DNA of 64,000 bases from positions 187,780,209 to 187,844,208 of the forward strand of contig CP136064.1 of NCBI GenBank assembly GCA_032622095.1, read 5' to 3'. Below the pieces are notes generated by a model that worked only from the letters and a program-made list of their open reading frames with translations, was not told the origin of the DNA and did no database searches. Positions within the stretch are counted from its first letter, which is position 1; every line of letters starts with the position of its first letter. Origin of the DNA: Siphonodentalium dalli. Its lineage: Eukaryota > Mollusca > Scaphopoda > Gadilida > Siphonodentaliidae. A program made the translations under genes and the position numbers. This document shows, one piece after another, positions 9,600 through 19,332 of the stretch.

Positions 9600-11164
9600 C
9601 CCTTTGAACCCGTAACACCGATATTTAGGTGCAAACGAACCGTGACTATATCCCGTAACACCGATATTTCGGTGCAGCGACGACATGATTCGGTAGCAAA
9701 TTTATATATAGTATAACGAGCGTCTGACCCACTGATTTATATTTAAATTGCCCCCACATATGTCAGCGGCGCCCATGGTGCGTATGGAATGGTTGACCGC
9801 TAGTGTCGGGTAGAAATATATGCGCATGCGCATAGCATATAATCTACAAAAACATACGATATTTTAAGCGAACTATGCCGCTATATTTACGGCATATAAT
9901 TTCGTGTTCCCCGTGTGTGTACAGAACAGACGTAATTTAGACACACAATTTCAGTTTAAATTACCCTCGTGTATATTAACCAGTGTTCTGCTACATATGG
10001 GGAAGGGTCTATCGCATATGAAGTTGATTTATTCGCGCATGCGCAGACTAGCGCAATGACAAATAAATGGTTTATAACGTACTTATACACGACATACCCA
10101 CTAATATATATATTTAAATTGGCCTATTGAAGTCAGCGCTGGCAAAGGTGTCTATATGGATTGGCTGCCCGCTAGAAATGGCTAGGAAAATATGCGCATG
10201 GGCGCAAACTATATATAATTCATTTTTAAAAATGCGTTTAAGTTAAATGTGGCGCTATATATGACATTTTGTTTCATGTTTCACATGTTAGTATAGTAGA
10301 CACAATCTAGACAGCTTACTTGAACAATGGGGCCACGATATGTTACGGGAAATTACGTTGTTTCTGGTCTCTGTAATATCAGTCTATGTTGTGCCACATG
10401 CAGCAAAAAGTCTATCGCATATCAAGTTGACTTACTCGCGCATGGTCAGGTATATCTTAATTTCACATTAGGATATTGGTTGCATCGAAACGCAATTCGC
10501 TGATGTATAATTACAACGTTATAAGCTAGAATTCGTTTATCCTGCAAATTTCGGGTAGTTGCCTAGTAACCGTTTCTAAGGCGAGATCGGGTGACAAAGT
10601 ATCCCGATCTTACAATGATCAGTGGTCCGTGCATGCATATATCATGCCTGCACAGTTTCAGGTAGGTGTCCCCTTTCAACATAACCAACACCATGCGACT
10701 ATACACTGTCTAAATTAAGGCAAAACATACCACTGAATGGTTAGTGCAATTATGTCATTCGATCAGTTGTGGTATTTGCTTAGCAACCGTTGCTACCCTT
10801 AAATGGGATATTTGGTTCACTATTCTGGTCGGGTATATCTCAAATTTCACGTTAGAGTAGTACCTGCATCAAAAAACGCAATCACTGAGGTTGAATTACG
10901 ACGCTATAAGCTATATTTACATTTTCCAGTCAATTCCGGGTAGTTGCCTAGCAACCGTTACCAAGGAGTTGCCGCGAGGCAAAGTCTCGCGATCTTATAA
11001 TGATCGCTGATCCATGGGGGACAAACCTGTAAAGATTCAGACCGGTGTCGCAATTTGAACATAATCAACACCATGCTACTAGAAACTATCTAATTTAAGC
11101 GGACATACCTCTGGGAGCCCCGGGTCAGGGTGTCGATCACTGTGGGGCGCCAGGGTTCAAAGGG
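9600..11164. mobile_element. 1.57-kb non-autonomous piggyBac-like element
   Basis: TTAA at 9596-9599 and 11165-11168 flanks perfect 12-bp inverted ends CCCTTTGAACCC. The ends are followed at left by two direct copies of CCCGTAACACCGATATTT (9609 and 9652). The body is built of two diverged internal duplications. One copy pair lies around 9.70-10.05 and 10.08-10.44 kb (shared ATATGCGCATG and TTGGCTG-like words). The other lies around 10.44-10.80 and 10.82-11.11 kb (shared GGGTAGTTGCCTAG, then AACATAA.CAACACCATGC). No transposase frame exists. The TTAA sits in the centre of a 22-bp perfect palindrome split by the insertion (9587-9599 plus 11169-11177). Confidence 0.8.
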
Positions 11165-11358
11165 TTAAGTTAAGTAATTAAGTTCTAAAATTTGAAAAAA
11201 ACAACAAAATTATAACAAATTAATATTCATATTGACTTATTGTTATTAATAAATAAATAAAATGTTCCCGAACCACTTGTCCTTGCATTTTAAATTAGAC
11301 TTCAAAATTTGTCTGTCTCAAGACATCTGCGAATACAGAAATAAGAAAAATATATTAC

Positions 11359-11430
11359 CTTCTGCGGGTTCTGTGCTAATCAAGTGGCTTCCATGCGATG
11401 CCGAATTATTTGAAGAACCCGCCTTTTGAA
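11359..11430 (-). other. Probable non-coding exon 1 of minus-strand DYNLL
   Basis: On the minus strand ACCCGCAGAAG is followed by the donor GTAATAT. It would join to AAATTCAAG-ATG at 6466. The 5' boundary is estimated from promoter-like motifs just upstream; no direct evidence fixes the start site. Confidence 0.4.
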
Positions 11431-11490
11431 ATTTTAACTATACCCTGGATACGTCACCAAAGCAATAGTAACACACAATGTGATTGGTCA
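11431..11490 (-). promoter_or_regulatory. Candidate promoter of minus-strand DYNLL: CCAAT box and CRE-like site
   Basis: Reading the minus strand, CCAAT (within GACCAATCAC, 11483-11487) is followed about 30 bp later by TGACGT (11451-11456), upstream of the predicted exon 1. No clear TATA box. The architecture differs from the TATA-type promoters of the array genes. Confidence 0.4.
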
Positions 11491-12402
11491 ATAACGATCT
11501 CTCAACAAGGCATTTATCAGACCATAATTCTTGTGAGTTAATAAATGGGTTCCCTGATTAAAAATGTTCCGGGTCTCCATCGCTCAACGGTGTTTTAAAT
11601 TATTTCGTTATTACACCAGCTCCACCAGCGTCAACCTCTCACGGACAACTTGCAATACAATTCTGGTAGAAATTTGTCATTTTAATGAGAGCAAGAAATG
11701 GCGCTTCCATACACGTCACTCCAAACAATCATATTCATGATAGATAATTATATAATAAGTAATATTGGTCATATAGATAATATAATAAGATATATTGTAT
11801 TTAAAGTTTTATATAGTCGTACCGGTAGGCCTATATAGACAAAATTGTGCTGTGTAATATTATTATAGTACGCCAGGTTCTTACTATATTACGGCAACGT
11901 ATTTGCGCCGGAGGGCCCCGGGTGTCGAGATTGAATGTGAGTGTCTAAAGTTTGTGAGTGGATATATATCAGGGGGGGGGGGTGTCAAACAAAATAAAAT
12001 AGACTTTTGACAACGTAAAACATAAAATCTTAACATATAAATTGAAGGCCAGCTTGAACAATTTCAAATTGTTTTCCAAGTTAATGTGGATCAGCTTGTA
12101 ATGTTAATCACAGTATTAAACAAAGATTTTATCGTCACTGATATCGTGAGCAAAAAAGAAGTGAGATTGGGCTTATATCCATCCATATGTTATTCCCAAT
12201 TATCACGAAGCCTATTACTTCAGGCAGTGCCTACCAGCCTGCCATTACACGCTATAACATGTTTCCTCAGTTCTGGTTTCTGAGATGCCCCAAGAAGAGT
12301 CATGCGGGTATATCATGGTTATGTTTGGTATTAGCATTATTCTTCAGACTGGGATGAACTGCGATGAACAGTTGTATTTCCACATGTTTTGATAAACAAT
12401 TT
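11491..12402. other. Spacer between the head-to-head DYNLL promoters
   Basis: No gene seen. Contains AT-rich tracts (11.74-11.86 kb) and a G-run near 11971. A plus-strand open frame at 12086-12283 has no recognisable similarity. Confidence 0.4.
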
Positions 12403-12592
12403 GAATGTAGTATACGCAAAATTCCCCGGGGGAGGTCCCCCCGCACCCACACCTAAGAGAAGGGGGTTAACCCCCCCCCCTCTCGTGCTCTCCCACACTC
12501 GCCGCTTCGTGGCTCGGCTCGGATGATGCTACGCATCATATATATAATAATACATAGCGCCCCCTTTTCAAATTTCCTCGATCCGCCACTGA
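12403..12592. mobile_element. Dispersed GC-rich element spanning the left edge of the array
   Basis: Starts GAATGTAGTATACGCAAAAT, passes through GGGGGTTAACCCCC and a C-run, then GATGATGCTACGCATCATAT, and ends near CTCGATCCGCCACTG. The left ~145 bp recur within each unit (22581-22696, 35490-35615, 48385-48499, 60331-60456). The right ~45 bp recur at each unit start. Only here are the two parts contiguous, so this may be the intact form of a short transposable element. Unit 4 shares the CTCCCACACTCGCCGC variant with this copy, unlike units 1-3. Confidence 0.6.
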
Positions 12593-12888
12593 ATAGTGTC
12601 ATGTAAAAGTCAGTGGCAGCAACATGCCATTATGTTTTGAAAGTAATGATAACGGTAATACACTGTTGCTGGCAATTAGTCCTAAATGACAATGCATTGA
12701 TACTTTCTCAGTAAAGTTAATTGACTTGTTCTTGATTAATACGAAACGATCAATCCTGCTATAAGTATATTTCTGAGAACACCGATTCATTGTAAAAGCT
12801 TTTTATCTGGACGAGAACTAGGCTAGCACAACGGTTCTACCCACTGATTTATGGGAAGATATAATCGCTATTTTACGCACATTTTCGT

Positions 12889-12994
12889 CCAATCAATTGC
12901 TGCTGTTATGCACATAGCGTCCGGTAACTAAGCTTTATCATATTACACCGGTATAATATTTATAAAGGAAACGAATTCTCGCACCTATCACTTT
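12889..12994 (+). promoter_or_regulatory. DYNLL promoter, unit 1: CCAAT, TATA, initiator
   Basis: CCAAT at 12889-12893; TATAAAGG at 12961-12968 within GTATAATATTTATAAAGG; initiator TCACTTT at 12988-12994, whose A (12990) lies 29 bp downstream of the TATA start. This is the canonical RNA polymerase II core spacing. A good splice donor follows 71 nt later. Predicted from sequence only. Confidence 0.7.
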
Positions 12995-13060
12995 CACTGT
13001 AAACCTGATCGAATAATTGGTTTCCTGTATTTTGTGCATTTCAAACTAAAATTTTAAAAG
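12990..13060 (+). other. DYNLL non-coding exon 1, unit 1
   Basis: From the predicted start A to TTTTAAAAG, followed by the donor GTATGT (13061). It contains no ATG before the donor. Joining to the acceptor at 18291-18292 gives a 5,232-bp 5' UTR intron, the same two-exon plan as the minus-strand gene. Confidence 0.6.
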
Positions 13061-13061
13061 G

Positions 13062-13557
13062 TATGTTACTGTTACTGTTATGTTATTATATTGATCGTAA
13101 CACTATATATCAGGTATGTAGTTGTTGAAAATATTATGTACTTGACTAATTTAAAAACTGACACTGAAAGTTAAGTTCAGTTAGTAACTTGTTGTTTCGT
13201 GTTTGTTAAATTTAATGATATTAATTATCTTATAACACGATTTATGAAGCGTGTGCTGGCTCATTTAAGAGGAGACGCACGTTTTTGCACAAACGCAGCC
13301 AAAATGGCAATATATTTTCAACAAAGAATTTCTCCTGATATATATCAGGCAAAAAATCTTGATTTTCTCATAGCACCAACTTAATTGTTTATAGAATCTG
13401 AGCAATTTAATATGAAGAGACAACAAAATCAATGTATTTTAATACATTTGAGAGGTTTAAAATATTATTTTATGTTTGACCCTTTCGGTGCCAAGAACTG
13501 CTAGAATAATTAATAATTTCACACAAAACTCGATCCGGCCAATCACCAAATAATAAC
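13062..13557. other. Intron start region of unit 1, no other gene seen
   Basis: AT-rich. An open frame at 13199-13384 is identical in units 1-4 but has no recognised similarity. In a set of near-identical duplicates, conservation of a frame is not evidence of coding. Confidence 0.4.
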
Positions 13558-13743
13558 TTATTGTCTTGGCTCCATGAGAGGAGGCTCATTTATATCATAA
13601 TGTTGAGTTAGATTTTTAATTGCATAATATAGCATCATACCCTCATATATTATAATGAAGAATAAAGCAGTCACAAATATTCCAGCCCAACGAAAACAAA
13701 TGTTTGATATACAGTGTGGTCCACCCAAGCAGAGATTAATCAA
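13558..13743 (-). pseudogene. Copper-transporter (Ctr/SLC31)-like exon fragment, unit 1
   Basis: A 61-codon minus-strand frame contains one hydrophobic helix, FRWAGIFVTALFFIIIYEGM. The pattern AG.F then YEG, followed by a basic amphipathic turn, resembles the second part of Ctr copper transporters, where a G-rich helix ends in LYEGLK. The partner segments of that family (MTYN helix, GxxxG helix, Met-rich N-terminus) were not found on this strand nearby, and the frame stops after EPPLMEPRQ. It lies antisense in the DYNLL intron. Most likely an exon relic; chance resemblance is possible. Confidence 0.3.
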
Positions 13744-14257
13744 CTTGAATTAGACCACATATATGGTATTCGGCTGCAACTTGGTTATGAACTCATGATC
13801 CACAACTCATCTCAGTCCAATTTTTCATTGATCAACAGGCATTACATGAAAATTCTCAAATACATAAATTTATTTATGGGTAGTTGACAGAAATTTATTT
13901 ATGGGTAGTTGCCTTCCTAATGAAAATAATCATTAAAATTCACGAATCAAGAATAATTAAGTCTCCTCTCATGATCTTGAGATATGATATCATGGATATA
14001 TGAACTGCACTTTTGAAGAAGAAAAAATATTTTACAGAAGTTCTTGGTACTAAGTCTTGAAAATAGTGAAATTTTATAATGTTTTATGCTATAAAAGAAA
14101 AATAAATTAAGTTATAATATCCAATGGGTTGATGATTCGTAAATATTGTTTTACAATAGTCGCTTGTACCAAATTTCACGAAGAAATTCCTGGCAGATTT
14201 TGAGAATCCATTTTGAAATACCATGAATTTTTGGCAAAACGTGCGTCCTACCCTTAA

Positions 14258-14736
14258 AGGTACTCAATCCGATAAAACTCCTCTCAATTACCATTTCAAT
14301 GGCTTCGGGGGTCAAAAATATTTGATTCGAGTCGAGGAAGTCACCCATCAAAGCTCAGATTTGTTAGATATCGATTTTAGAAATCTATTATTTTTCATTA
14401 TCGGGAATTCTTTCTGGCCCAGAAGACAGTCAAAATTTCGTTATTATTACCACTTGATTATAGAGTTATCCATCCTTGTCTGTTTGAATAGAGTTTTGAC
14501 GTAAAATCCCGAGCAGGTTACCAAATTGACGGCAGTTATTAGTACTCATCTCGAGCAATTAACAAATTTCCAAAATCAATATCTAATAACTCTGAGCTTT
14601 GTTTGATGGGTTCCTCGACTCGAATCTTATATTTTTTACCCCCAAAGCCAAAGAAATAGTAATATAGGACCCTCTGATCGGATTGTTGTTGTTGGAATCT
14701 GTTGAGATGGGGACCCTCTTTACGGATTGAGTACCT
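14258..14736. mobile_element. TTAA-flanked foldback element, 479 bp, unit 1
   Basis: TTAA at 14254-14257 and 14737-14740; perfect ends AGGTACTCAATCCG, then long diverged arms (for example GATTCGAGTCGAGGAA at left against TTCCTCGACTCGAATC at right). Copy B of the local duplication has the uninterrupted site with a single TTAA, proving insertion with TTAA duplication, as in piggyBac-type transposition. The AGG start is unusual for that group. No transposase; open frames inside are incidental. Confidence 0.85.
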
Positions 14737-14902
14737 TTAAGTGCATGTAAATGCATGTAGTTGTCCCCCGAGAAAATTCCGGGGACGAGAGAAATAAGCG
14801 GTGTGTGGTCTGGCCGCTCTAACGAAGATGTTCAAGTTTGTCATGTCTGCAGGTGCTGTGTATTGGATATATATACTGTACGTTAGTTGGAATCAGGATG
14901 GT

Positions 14903-14975
14903 TCAATAGTCGGAGGGTTTGAAAGTCCCGAGGGTTCCGTTCGCGATATAGTCCCGAGGGTTCGATAGTCGGTCA
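14903..14975. repeat. GGGTTCGATAGTC motif cluster, direct and inverted copies
   Basis: Three direct copies of a GGGTTYRATAGTC-like word lie here, again at 15631-15700, and inverted (ACTATCGAACCCT) at about 15910-15960 and 17668-17705. They occur in every unit. The mixture of orientations suggests sub-terminal motifs of a transposon family. The word resembles a tRNA B box, but no tRNA fold surrounds it. Confidence 0.6.
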
Positions 14976-15323
14976 TATATACTCATATAAATCACAACGC
15001 GCAATTATTTGTGGTTGCCTGCATGTCGCTTTTCCAATTATATATATGTTTTTTACATGTATGTCATAAATTAATTTCATTTAGAGCGAAATAGCTAGAA
15101 CAACTTTAATGGGGTGATTGTGAACAATCTGTATATAGGTAGTTAACGCCTATGTATAGTTGATTATATGTGATATTGTTTTCTTATTTCATTTGAAATA
15201 GTGGTCAGAGTAGCGCATGAAATAGCATGCAGAATAATAATCTGGCAAAAATTTGCGATCATTGTTCAAGTACGAGCACGTTTCTAATTACATTTAGTAT
15301 CCAATTACGCAAATACCGAGTAT

Positions 15324-16288
15324 GTTTTATGCTATAAAAGTAAAGTAAATTAAGTTATAATATCCAATGGGTTGATGATTCGTAAATATTGTTTTACAAT
15401 AGTCGCTTGTACCAAATTTCACGAAGAAATTCCTGGCAGATTTTGAGAAAATCCATTTTAAAATACCAGGAAATTTTGGCAAAACGTGCGTCCTACCCTT
15501 AAGTGCATGTAAGATAGAAATAAGCTCGGTGTGTGGTCTGGCCGATCTAACGAGGATGTTCAAGTTTGTCATGTCTGCAGGTGCTGTGTATTGGATATAT
15601 ATACTGTACGTTAGTTGGAATCAGGATGGTTCAATAGTCGGAGGGTTTGAAAGTCCTGAGGGTTCCGTTCGCGATATAGTCCCGAGGGTTCGATAGTCAG
15701 TCATATATATATATACTCATATAAGCCCCAACGCGCAATTATTTGTGGTTGCCTGCATGTCGCTTTTCCAATTATATATATGTTTTTTATATATGTGTGT
15801 CATAAATTAATTTCATTTAGAGCGAAACAGCTAGAACAATAATCAGGCACCTGAAAGTTCAAACGCAGTTTTGTGATTCAAAAGAACCCATTCTATGGGA
15901 CTCTCGGACCCTCGTATACTATCGAACCCTGCATGGTCGGACTATCGAACCCTTGGTCTGTACCTATTCATGGACTATAGGTTATAAGAAAACCATAGTC
16001 AGAAATGGTAGCGCCCTCAAGATCATATTATTAGCCATATATACAATATAACAACTTTAATGGGGTGATTGTGAAAAATCTGTATATAGGTAGTTAACGC
16101 CTACTAGTATGTATAGTTGATTATATGTGATATTGTTTTCTTATTTCATTTGAAATAGTGGTCAGAGTAGCGCATGAAATAGCATGCAGAATAATAATCT
16201 GGCAAAAATTTGCGATCTTCGTATCATGGTTCAAGTACAAGCACGTTTCTAATTACATTTAGTATCCAATTACGCAAATACCGAGTAT
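15324..16288 (+). repeat. Internal direct duplication, copy B, unit 1
   Basis: Has the empty site of the TTAA element (CTACCCTTAAGTGCATG, TTAA at 15499-15502). Between GCTAGAACA and ACTTTAATGG it contains an extra ~200 bp with repeated CTATCGAACCCT words. Confidence 0.85.
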
Positions 16289-16429
16289 GTTTTAATCATA
16301 TTTAGTCCACCACCTCCTGCGACAGGGTCAGATATACTTGCCAATATACACCCTATAATTATATAGGAGGCCTTAATGCTGATCTAAGAATGGCATCAGG
16401 TAATGCACTCCTGATATGACCTCTCATAA

Positions 16430-16855
16430 GGATTAATTAAAATACATGTATGGTTCCATGAGGGTGAATTAAAACATGGTCACACACATGGTCACACACA
16501 TATCGTCCAATATGAGGGTTAAAAAAAATATGGTCCCATGATGGTTAATTAAAATTGTACCTTGATTGTTAATTAAAATATCGTCCCATGATGGTTAATA
16601 AAAATATGGACCCATAGGGGTTAATTCAAATATGGTAACGTGACTTAAAGAATAAATATATGGTCCCATTATGAGGGTTAATTAAAATAGAAATATGGTG
16701 CGATTGGTGTCATCAGTGTTGATTAAACTACGGCCCCACAGGGGTGAAATACAATATAGTCCCATGAGGGTCAATTAAAATATGGTCCAATGAGGACTAA
16801 TTATAATATGCCCCCTCCCCCATGAGGATCAACTCAAACATGGTCACGGGAAGGG
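16430..16855. repeat. AT-rich minisatellite (GGTTAATTAAAATATGGTCCCATGA), unit 1
   Basis: About 14 degenerate copies of a 25-30 bp word combining GGTTAATTAAAATATGG with TCCCATGA. The block sits between duplication copy B and the AT-rich remainder of the intron. Confidence 0.8.
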
Positions 16856-17940
16856 GTGTGCAATTTCTGAACATTCTTCAATTCAGATATATCCTCTGTA
16901 CCCATAAATAAAAATGATGTTTAGAATTAGGCCACAACCAATGTGAAGGGTTAGTGTTGGAACTTTTCTTAATAAGATTACTATTCATAGCTCCGATATA
17001 TTCCGCATACAAAGAAATGAAAAGTCAATATTTACAAACAGCACGAAGGAGTAACGTGGGAATTGGTTAATTATGACCATCCCAATTCATTTAGAATATT
17101 CACATGCCGATATGTGTCGTGTATAACTAAATGAAAAAAAATCACTAAACGATATTAAATAACATGTTAAACGCCGATATAAACAAACACCTCGTAGGAT
17201 TCATGTTCGAATTAAATTTCTTATACAATCGTCAAATCGCCGTGCAGCATAATAGTAGATAGCATTCCGATTTATGTTACGTGAAAATAAACAAAAGATG
17301 TTCAAATAACAATGCAACAAAGCAGGTTAAAGAACAATAGAAACACATAACGCGCAGCGCGCTAATGGTTAACGCGCGAATTCCCGTTATAATTAATCGC
17401 CTTGCACTTCTTGGCATGCTATAACAAACCATGGGTCAATCTAGCATGTCTCGAGAGACGCCCGCTGCATGAAATAATAATGTAATTGACAATAAACGAA
17501 ATTGAAATTCCCAACTACACCTTTTACCGAACTCGACCTCGGGGTCGCACTACAACTTTTAATGCGTCCCAAAAATCCCAATTTCTATAAATTAAACCCC
17601 CAGCGCCCATACATACATTACCGAGAAACAGCAGCTTATAATACACGCGGGGCGCGAAATAACCCTCAAACTATCGAACCCTCGTACTATTGGACCATCG
17701 GACTATATAGGCTATAGCGCACTGTCCCCCGATGAATTTATAAAAAAAAAAAAATCATTTAAAAAAATATTTAATTTCTGAAGATCTCCGTTATTTTATA
17801 GTCAATATTATCATTTCCAATAGATGGAATATATCTGAATTAAAGTGATACTGTACTCAAATGTTGCTGTTGATTTCTATAGTCTCTGATTCGTAGAATA
17901 AGGGAACCAGATTTCCATTATTTGAAAGGCTGTTGAGAAT
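16856..17940. other. Intron 3' half of unit 1, no gene seen
   Basis: AT-rich sequence with the palindrome GCGCAGCGCGC near 17351. Bases 17274-17718 form a block absent from unit 4 (junction near 55428). An open frame at 17502-17717 lies in that block and has no recognised similarity. Counterparts begin at about 29771, 42693 and 55006. Confidence 0.45.
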
Positions 17941-18097
17941 ATGAAGTATAATATTACGGATGGCAGATTATATATAGAAAACGATATTAGAAGCATTATA
18001 TATATAGAAGCAGAAACTTGGACGGTTGTTGCCGAAATTCTCACATGCATTAGACTGGTCCTTGTCCCAATTAAACCAGCCGTCCGATTTGTAGTAA

Positions 18098-18568
<471 letters not shown>

Positions 18569-18845
18569 ATGAAAATCTGAACGCTTATTTCAAGATCTGC
18601 AATCATTCATGCTCATGTATCACCGTGATTGTGTTGTTCATCGCTTGGTTAGTATGAACGATGCTATGCTCTCTGAACCCATCATGATCTGCCCTCTCAG
18701 AGGTTGAGACGATAAATGCATTGACTGACGGATCATGCGACACATCAGTGGATTGATTCCCTACGAGTTTAGATGGCTGAAATCGAAGACAATCGATGAC
18801 TATATTTTTGTTTCAAATTTGTTATATCTATATACAATGTTGAAA

Positions 18846-18851
18846 ATTAAA
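18846..18851 (+). terminator. Candidate poly(A) signal, DYNLL copy 1
   Basis: ATTAAA about 280 nt after the stop, followed within 30 nt by a GT-rich stretch (TTTTGTACAAGTG). Two overlapping AATAAA at 19513-19522 are the alternative and would give a ~950-nt 3' UTR. Confidence 0.4.
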
Positions 18852-18971
18852 AAGCGATTTTGTACAAGTGAAATGCTTGTTAATGGGCATATAATTGCAC
18901 TGATCAGACAACCCACATTTTCGTATATATATATTCTGATCCAAAGTGAGGCCAAAAATTGTTTTGGTATT

Positions 18972-19332
18972 GTGCAAAAAGACACACAGGATCGATCAAA
19001 GGTGCAAAACAATACACATGCAGGATCCCCCGAACGTGTAAAAAAGACACCCATGCAGGACCTCCCAAATGTGCAAAAGGTCACCCAGCATCTCAAAGTC
19101 TCAATCGTCTGCGACAGTCAAACTATACGCGGGTGGAATATCCATTCAAATTCCGTTGAAATTTCACTAGAAAAACACAAACAAATCTTTATTTTATTAA
19201 TAATTAGCATGCGACTAATTTAAAATCGATTTTTTTTAGCCTTTGAGATGCTGTGTGACTTTTTGCACATTTAAATGCTGGGCGTCTTTTTGCACGTTCA
19301 GGATATCATGGATGTCCTTTTTTTCTTTGCAC
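18972..19332. repeat. Inverted minisatellite downstream of DYNLL, unit 1
   Basis: Left block (18972-19098): four ~38-bp copies of GTGCAAAAAGACACACAGGA-like words. Right block (19241-19332): the inverse words (ACTTTTTGCACATTTAAATGC, GTCTTTTTGCACGTTCAGGA). The inner or end words CATCTCAAAG and CTTTGAGATG pair. The whole can fold into a long imperfect hairpin. Open frames on both strands here are produced by the 13-codon periodicity and are not genes. Confidence 0.75.

Larger units (their letters stand above)
14081..15323 (+). repeat. Internal direct duplication, copy A, unit 1
   Basis: Begins GTTTTATGCTATAAAAG and ends at CAAATACCGAGTAT. Copy A carries the 479-bp TTAA element and lacks a ~200-bp block present in copy B. 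Copies A and B otherwise align throughout. Confidence 0.85.

Noticed and set aside
13199-13384. 61-codon plus-strand frame, identical in units 1-4
   Set aside because: No recognised similarity, no splice context. Identity reflects recent duplication, not selection.
14223-14504. 93-codon frame in each unit
   Set aside because: Lies within the left arm of the TTAA foldback element; no transposase or other similarity.
14945-14970. tRNA B-box-like GGTTCGAT
   Set aside because: No A box at proper distance and no cloverleaf; the word is part of a dispersed repeat.
16430-16855. CRISPR-like regular repeats
   Set aside because: Repeats are degenerate and contiguous without unique spacers, in eukaryotic intronic DNA; a minisatellite.
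18735-19223. 162-codon open frame downstream of DYNLL copy 1, repeated in units 2 and 3
   Set aside because: It runs through the 38-bp minisatellite, gives frames on both strands, has no recognisable domain and is broken in unit 4.
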